Shown here piece after piece: positions 59,934-64,000 of a stretch of DNA of 64,000 bases. Under the pieces are notes generated by a model, which was given only the letters and a program-made list of their open reading frames with translations, was not told the DNA's origin and made no database searches. Made by a program: the position numbers and the translations under genes. The stretch comes from Bacteriovoracaceae bacterium. Lineage in GTDB: Bacteria; Bdellovibrionota; Bacteriovoracia; Bacteriovoracales; Bacteriovoracaceae. The stretch lies in assembly GCA_947446575.1 (NCBI GenBank), contig CANFHC010000002.1:1-64000 (forward strand), in the 5' to 3' direction. The first letter of the stretch is position 1; every line of letters begins with the position of its first letter.

Positions 59934-61017
59934 AAAGAGCTTCCATATTCGATCCAGTCGAATTTTGAAATGGCCCAAAGTGGTTATATGCTTTTCCTGC
60001 TTGAAAGTGGGGAGAGACACAACGAAGTTCAGCGGGCTTTAGTTTTCCATCTACAAAATTACTAGGGTGAGTGGCACCGCTATTTGTGGTGTTTACTTGT
60101 ACAGAAAATGTTTCAATTAATTTATGAACTCCACAAAATGCATTAAAACTTTGTAGTGAACTTCCTAAAATTTTTATTAATTCTCCTTGAGTAGCGTTAA
60201 CAGGTATTGAACACGACTGAGTTCCAGTGTGTAAAGAATTCCACGCCTTAATACAAGGAATAATATTTCCAGTTTTATCTGGAGTAAATTGATAAGTCCC
60301 AACGTTTAAACGTGAAACTGGCGGTTGAGCAGCATCTTCGTAAAATTCAACTCCCGCAGGTCTTCTGTAACCGGTTGGTGAGTATAAGGCCGCCACACTT
60401 TGAGATGTTGAGTTATCAGCTGTGCTTAAAGATTCGGTATAGGCCAGGCATGAAAAAAATCGTGACCAAATAAAAAGTAATTCGGCTTTTGCTTTTTGAT
60501 CACCATTTAAAACTGAAGTTCGAAGTTTATTTACTGTTGTTGCAAAAACATTAAGCATATCAATCGTTCTTTGCGCTGGAACCTTTTTCATAGTTTTAGA
60601 AAGCGTTGATTTCGAGACAGCACAAAGCGGATGACGAATTAATGATGTCGGAAATAAATCAGCATCATTACTACTCGTTTTATATGTACTACCAATAAAG
60701 CCGATCATCGAAGGAATATCTTTAATCATCATCTGCGAGTAGTAACTTATTTGATCAGCAAATTGATCGTGAGGAGAATTGTCTGTGTAACATTTATCAA
60801 TTTCATCAGGATTTACCTGTGTGCGAATTTTTGTTAGTTCCAATTGTTTTTGATACAAATCTACTGTTGGTCCCACCATGCTTGAAGCATTTAAATATTC
60901 GTCTGCATTTAAATCGGGGCCTAAATCAATAGTGGGGGGAGCTGTTATTGCGAAGGCCCGATGGATAGGCATCAAAGACAAGAGCAGCAAAATAGTTGGT
61001 ATTTTCATTACCAACAT
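59905..61017 (-). CDS. Exported protein of unknown function
   Basis: A 370-residue exported protein (signal peptide about 1-23, cleavage after AFA). The mature part is helical, with a run of Cys (about 80, 132, 189, 255, 268 and the last residues) and no recognised motif. The start lacks a clear ribosome site. It converges on and overlaps the glycosyltransferase gene by 29 nt. Confidence 0.68.
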   Translation of the reverse strand: MLVMKIPTILLLLSLMPIHRAFAITAPPTIDLGPDLNADEYLNASSMVGPTVDLYQKQLELTKIRTQVNPDEIDKCYTDNSPHDQFADQISYYSQMMIKDIPSMIGFIGSTYKTSSNDADLFPTSLIRHPLCAVSKSTLSKTMKKVPAQRTIDMLNVFATTVNKLRTSVLNGDQKAKAELLFIWSRFFSCLAYTESLSTADNSTSQSVAALYSPTGYRRPAGVEFYEDAAQPPVSRLNVGTYQFTPDKTGNIIPCIKAWNSLHTGTQSCSIPVNATQGELIKILGSSLQSFNAFCGVHKLIETFSVQVNTTNSGATHPSNFVDGKLKPAELRCVSPHFQAGKAYNHFGPFQNSTGSNMEALFSCSLRSQN

Positions 61018-61100
61018 TTCGGCAGGGTAATTTAGAAAAGTTGGGTTTTAAAGATACGAATTAAGAATGGGAAATATTTTCCCCAAACAATATCCGTGTA

Positions 61101-61850
61101 TTAGAGTTTTCTTAAGAAGTCTTGCGTACGTTTTTCTTTGGGATTAGTAAAAATTTCTTCAGGAGTATTTTCTTCTACAATAAATCCACCATCCATAAAG
61201 ATCACTCGGTCTGAAACTTCTTTGGCAAATCCCATTTCATGAGTGACCACCACCATCGTCATACCAGAGAGCGCAAGTTCTTTCATAACTTTTAGCACTT
61301 CACCAACTAGTTCAGGATCGAGGGCCGAAGTGGCTTCATCAAAAAGCATAATCTCTGGTCGCATGCAAAGAGCGCGTGCTATGGCCACCCGTTGTTGTTG
61401 TCCCCCTGATAGCTCTCTGGGGTAAGCTGAAATTTTTTCTAAAAGACCAACTTTTTTTAAGTACTCTTCTGCGCGATCATGTGCTTCTTCTTTAGTTGTG
61501 TCTAAAACATTTATTGGAGCAATCGTTAAATTCTCTAATACTGTTAAATGGGGAAAGAGATTAAAACTTTGAAAAACCATTCCAATTTTTGATCTCTGCA
61601 AATCTAATTCTTTTTCTTTTAATTTATGGCCCACACGCTTGTCGTGAAAATAAATTTCACCGCCCGATGGAATTTCTAGGTAATTTAAGCAGCGTAGCAG
61701 CGTCGATTTACCCGAGCCTGAAGGACCGATAATTACGACTACTTCGCCTTTTTTTATTTCAGTAGAAATATTTTTAAGCACAGGATTTTTGTCGAAAGAT
61801 TTTTCTAAGTTTTTTATTCTTAAGATGATTTCGCGCGATTTAGTTTTCAC
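61101..61850 (-). CDS. Polar amino-acid ABC transporter, ATP-binding subunit
   Basis: A 249-residue ATPase of the GlnQ/HisP type, with Walker [11 protein letters not shown]-loop VFQSFNLFP, signature [15 protein letters not shown], Walker [13 protein letters not shown] and the H-loop [13 protein letters not shown]. The start is GTG with GGAGG 8 nt upstream, directly at the permease stop. It is the last gene of the apaG/SBP/permease/ATPase operon. Confidence 0.95.
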   Translation of the reverse strand: MKTKSREIILRIKNLEKSFDKNPVLKNISTEIKKGEVVVIIGPSGSGKSTLLRCLNYLEIPSGGEIYFHDKRVGHKLKEKELDLQRSKIGMVFQSFNLFPHLTVLENLTIAPINVLDTTKEEAHDRAEEYLKKVGLLEKISAYPRELSGGQQQRVAIARALCMRPEIMLFDEATSALDPELVGEVLKVMKELALSGMTMVVVTHEMGFAKEVSDRVIFMDGGFIVEENTPEEIFTNPKEKRTQDFLRKL

Positions 61851-62528
61851 TTACACGCCTCCTTTTAATAAAAGAGAGCGCTCTAGCCTCGCGGCCACGG
61901 TACTTAAAATAAGGACAATAATTAAATAACCCAGGCCTGCCCAAAAATAAACTTCCCAAGGACGAAGATATTTAGCTCCTATTCTTTGAGTAACATAAAG
62001 TAATTCACCCAATGAAATAACAGAGACGAGAGAGGTCTCTTTTGTTAAAGCAGAAAATTCATTTACGACTGGAGGAATAATTCTTCTGTATGTTTGAGGA
62101 ATGATAATTTTAAACATGGTCTGATTATAGGAGAGTCCTAAAGCACTGGCCGCTTCCGATTGTCCCTTAGGAATTGAGAGTATTCCAGCGCGGAAAATTT
62201 CTGCTAAGTAGGCTGCACAATTAAGTGAGAGTGCTAAAATTCCGGCCGGCATAGAATCAAGATTGATATTGATTAATGTTGGTACGGCAAAATAGATAAA
62301 GAGAATTTGTAGAAGTAGAGGAGTCCCTCGAAAGAGCGTGATGTAGGCCAAAGCAAAATAATTAAATATTTTAAAACGTGAGAGCCTCATTAAAGCCACA
62401 AACATTCCAATCGTAAATCCAATGATTCCCGAGATCACAGTTAGCTTCAAAGTGATAAGCATGCCTTCCAGTAAACGTGGAATAACGATGGTGTTAGAAA
62501 ATGCCCAAAATCCTAGTGTTTCTTCCAT
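61851..62528 (-). CDS. Polar amino-acid ABC transporter, permease subunit
   Basis: A 225-residue membrane permease of the His/Glu/Gln/Arg family with about five helices. The start region has TLKLTVISGIIGFTIGM; the conserved cytoplasmic EAA-like loop is EAASALGLSYNQTMFKIIIPQTYRRI. The partner ATPase (next gene) and binding protein (upstream gene) are adjacent. The amino acid cannot be told from sequence. Confidence 0.95.
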   Translation of the reverse strand: MEETLGFWAFSNTIVIPRLLEGMLITLKLTVISGIIGFTIGMFVALMRLSRFKIFNYFALAYITLFRGTPLLLQILFIYFAVPTLININLDSMPAGILALSLNCAAYLAEIFRAGILSIPKGQSEAASALGLSYNQTMFKIIIPQTYRRIIPPVVNEFSALTKETSLVSVISLGELLYVTQRIGAKYLRPWEVYFWAGLGYLIIVLILSTVAARLERSLLLKGGV

Positions 62529-62537
62529 TGGAATTTT

Positions 62538-63308
62538 TTAAAGTTTAGGAGCGACTTTAAGCCACTGCTTATAAACTTTAGTATATGTGCCATTTGCTTT
62601 AATCGTTTTCACAGCTTCTTCAAGAGCATGCAGTAATTGTTTATCTGATTTTTTAACTGCGATACCAATTGTTTCAGGTTTAATTGCTTCTCCAGAAACT
62701 ACAAAAGTTTTAACGTCTAAACTTGAGTAATATTGGCCCACGGCTTCATCAGTAATAATTGAATCAGCCTGATTTGATTTGACTGCAGAAAAAGTTTCAG
62801 TCGCACCTTTGAAAGCTTTTATTTCTTTAATGTCGATTCCAGCTTTCTTAAAATTTTCAAGAGCGTTAAATGAAGTTGTATCAGCTTGAACGGCAACAAC
62901 TCGTCCGGCTAAATCTCGTTGTGTTTTAATTGGTTTTCCACCTTTTTTAATGACAAAAACTTGACCCATCATCATGTAAGGAACGAAATTAACTTGTTGC
63001 TTGCGCTCATCAGTTATATTCATGGAAGACATAATAACATCGTATCGATTGGAGGTAAGTCCCGCCAAAATTCCATCCCAAGGCATAACAATAAATTCTA
63101 CTTCCACCTTTAGAGCTTTCGCGATTTCTCGAGCGAGATCTACATCGAGACCTATAACCTTTCCATCATTTGATTCAAATTCCATTGGAGGGTAAGTCGT
63201 ATCAACGGCCACCCGCAATTTTTTGGCTTTTAAAACAGCTTCGAGGTCATTGGCAAAAAGAGAATTGATTGAGCATAGTAACGTAATTAGGACTACGAGA
63301 TATTTCAT
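62538..63308 (-). CDS. Polar amino-acid ABC transporter, substrate-binding protein
   Basis: A periplasmic family 3 binding protein with a signal peptide (cleavage after LFA). It shows RVAVDTTYPPMEF, VIGLDVDLAREIAKAL, VEFIVMPWDGILAGL, the DVIMSSMNITDERKQ hinge segment and QADSIITDEAVG. The frame starts with two ATGs (63311 and 63308); the second has better spacing from GGAG. About 256 aa, in the apaG operon. Confidence 0.95.
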   Translation of the reverse strand: MKYLVVLITLLCSINSLFANDLEAVLKAKKLRVAVDTTYPPMEFESNDGKVIGLDVDLAREIAKALKVEVEFIVMPWDGILAGLTSNRYDVIMSSMNITDERKQQVNFVPYMMMGQVFVIKKGGKPIKTQRDLAGRVVAVQADTTSFNALENFKKAGIDIKEIKAFKGATETFSAVKSNQADSIITDEAVGQYYSSLDVKTFVVSGEAIKPETIGIAVKKSDKQLLHALEEAVKTIKANGTYTKVYKQWLKVAPKL

Positions 63309-63331
63309 CATTCACTCCATGAAAGAAAAAA

Positions 63332-63790
63332 TTATTGTATAAACGTTTCTGGTTTTCTGAAAAAGAATACTGGAACATCCACCCAAAAGCGATTTCCAAA
63401 TTGATCTATCATTTGGTATTTGCCGCGCATGTTTCCATAAGGAGAGTGGAGAGGGCAAAAGCTGGTGTATTCATAATGTTCACCCGGAGAAAGCATTGGT
63501 TGTTCACCGATAACACCCGAACCTTGAACTTCATAAACTTTTCCATTTCCGTCTTTAATTTTCCAATGGCGATGTATAACTCTTGCACTCATTTCACCAT
63601 GATTGGTGATGCGAATTTTATAGGCGTAAAAGTATTGATTATGCTCGGGATCTGAGCGCTCTGGAACGTAAGTTGGAAAAACTTCAACCTGAATATTATT
63701 TGTTGTAGCAGTGTAATACTCTTTAGAATTCACTGTAGAGCTAATTGTGTTATTCAAAGAGTTGTCAAAATTATCGTTTGTCGTGTCCAT
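63332..63790 (-). CDS. apaG: ApaG-family protein
   Basis: ApaG is a small beta-sandwich protein (DUF525) with a dinucleotide-like glycine loop; its true role is uncertain (linked to Co2+/Mg2+ efflux and diadenosine polyphosphates in enterics). Visible motifs are FYAYKIRITNHGE, RHWKIKDGNGKV, GEQPMLSPGEHYEYTSFCPL, and MRGKYQMIDQFG. The frame opens at 63817, but the ATG at 63790 has GAGGAAC just upstream and is preferred; it still gives an Asn/Thr-rich N-terminal extension. It heads the ABC operon (20-23-nt gap). Confidence 0.88.
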   Translation of the reverse strand: MDTTNDNFDNSLNNTISSTVNSKEYYTATTNNIQVEVFPTYVPERSDPEHNQYFYAYKIRITNHGEMSARVIHRHWKIKDGNGKVYEVQGSGVIGEQPMLSPGEHYEYTSFCPLHSPYGNMRGKYQMIDQFGNRFWVDVPVFFFRKPETFIQ

Positions 63791-63865
63791 AGGTTCCTCA
63801 GTCGGAGAATTTATCATTATCTACCAAAGATAATGCGTTAATGGAAGCCTTGTTGGTTTTATGCC

Positions 63866-63881
63866 TCAAACATATGTTTGA
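63866..63881. promoter_or_regulatory. Perfect 16-bp palindrome, candidate operator
   Basis: TCAAACATATGTTTGA is a perfect 16-bp palindrome in the gap between apaG (minus) and the gene that starts near the window edge. Its size is right for a dimeric regulator. Identity unknown. Confidence 0.4.
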
Positions 63882-63987
63882 AAGTAACTACCGAAAATGA
63901 TTCACTTTTCCTTGAGAGAAATGGTGTACGAGCCGAAGAAATACATGTTAAAATTTCAATAATTACTATTAATAAAAGGAGTATCCT

Positions 63988-64000
63988 GTGGAAGAAAAAA
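63988..64000 (+). CDS. Start of a further gene, cut by the window edge
   Basis: A GTG codon followed by GAA GAA AAA is preceded at 6-nt spacing by AGGAG (63977-63981), the pattern seen before real genes here. Only four codons are visible, so nothing can be said of the product. Confidence 0.4.

Overview
This window looks like a chromosomal segment of a low-GC, Gram-negative predatory bacterium of the Bdellovibrionota, most like the Bacteriovorax/Halobacteriovorax/Peredibacter side of that phylum. This is inferred from gene content and codon usage, not from a marker-gene search. The supporting signs are AT-rich DNA, an LPS heptose epimerase (HldD), many exported proteins and lipoproteins, several L,D-transpeptidases and papain/NlpC-like cysteine hydrolases, FliL and FliG-like proteins, a bactofilin, and a pseudo-receiver/coiled-coil protein next to a GGDEF enzyme.

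Layout. 0-0.85 kb: the end of a tyrosine recombinase beside tRNA-Leu(UAA), probably the edge of an integrated element lying to the left. 2.3-9.6 kb: a tight operon for the peripheral arm of complex I (nuoB, nuoCD fusion, nuoE, F, G, I) followed by an MFS transporter; no membrane-arm genes are present. 9.7-14.2 kb (minus): aat, an arginase/agmatinase-family enzyme, a D-2-hydroxyacid dehydrogenase and a YiiX-type cysteine hydrolase. 14.3-19.9 kb: map, a degenerate NifU-like protein, tatC, a small membrane protein, hldD, a stand-alone FliG C-terminal-like protein and exported unknowns. 19.9-21.8 kb: a 0.5-kb gene-poor stretch with a perfect hairpin, two sigma-54-like promoter sites and a possible 31-codon gene, then a DksA/TraR-type regulator. 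21.8-29.5 kb: pirin, Usp, hemN, queD, a CoA-transferase, htpG, a one-domain asparaginase and a membrane protein.

29.5-40.4 kb is the most unusual region. It holds two diverged copies of a two-gene cassette (exported papain-family protease followed by a small exported protein with six identically spaced cysteines). These surround an 821-residue exported L,D-transpeptidase-like protein and an outer-membrane-like beta-rich protein, and are followed by an exported Cys/His hydrolase and a large cysteine-rich lipoprotein. I read this as a secretome locus for attack on prey or remodelling of the wall; the small six-cysteine family is the best candidate for something undescribed.

40.4-64 kb: methylmalonyl-CoA epimerase with a catalytically altered rhomboid, orphan fliL, ald, an MBL hydrolase, an M16 protease pair, a shape module (bactofilin, membrane coiled-coil protein, L,D-transpeptidase with a probable NTF2-like domain), a signalling operon (pseudo-receiver/coiled coil, GGDEF, metallophosphoesterase), a lysine-rich H1-like protein, nadE, a DMT exporter, a UDP-sugar decarboxylase/glycosyltransferase pair, and an apaG/polar amino-acid ABC transporter operon. 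The first bases of a further gene may be present at the right edge. No rRNA, CRISPR array or insertion sequence was seen.
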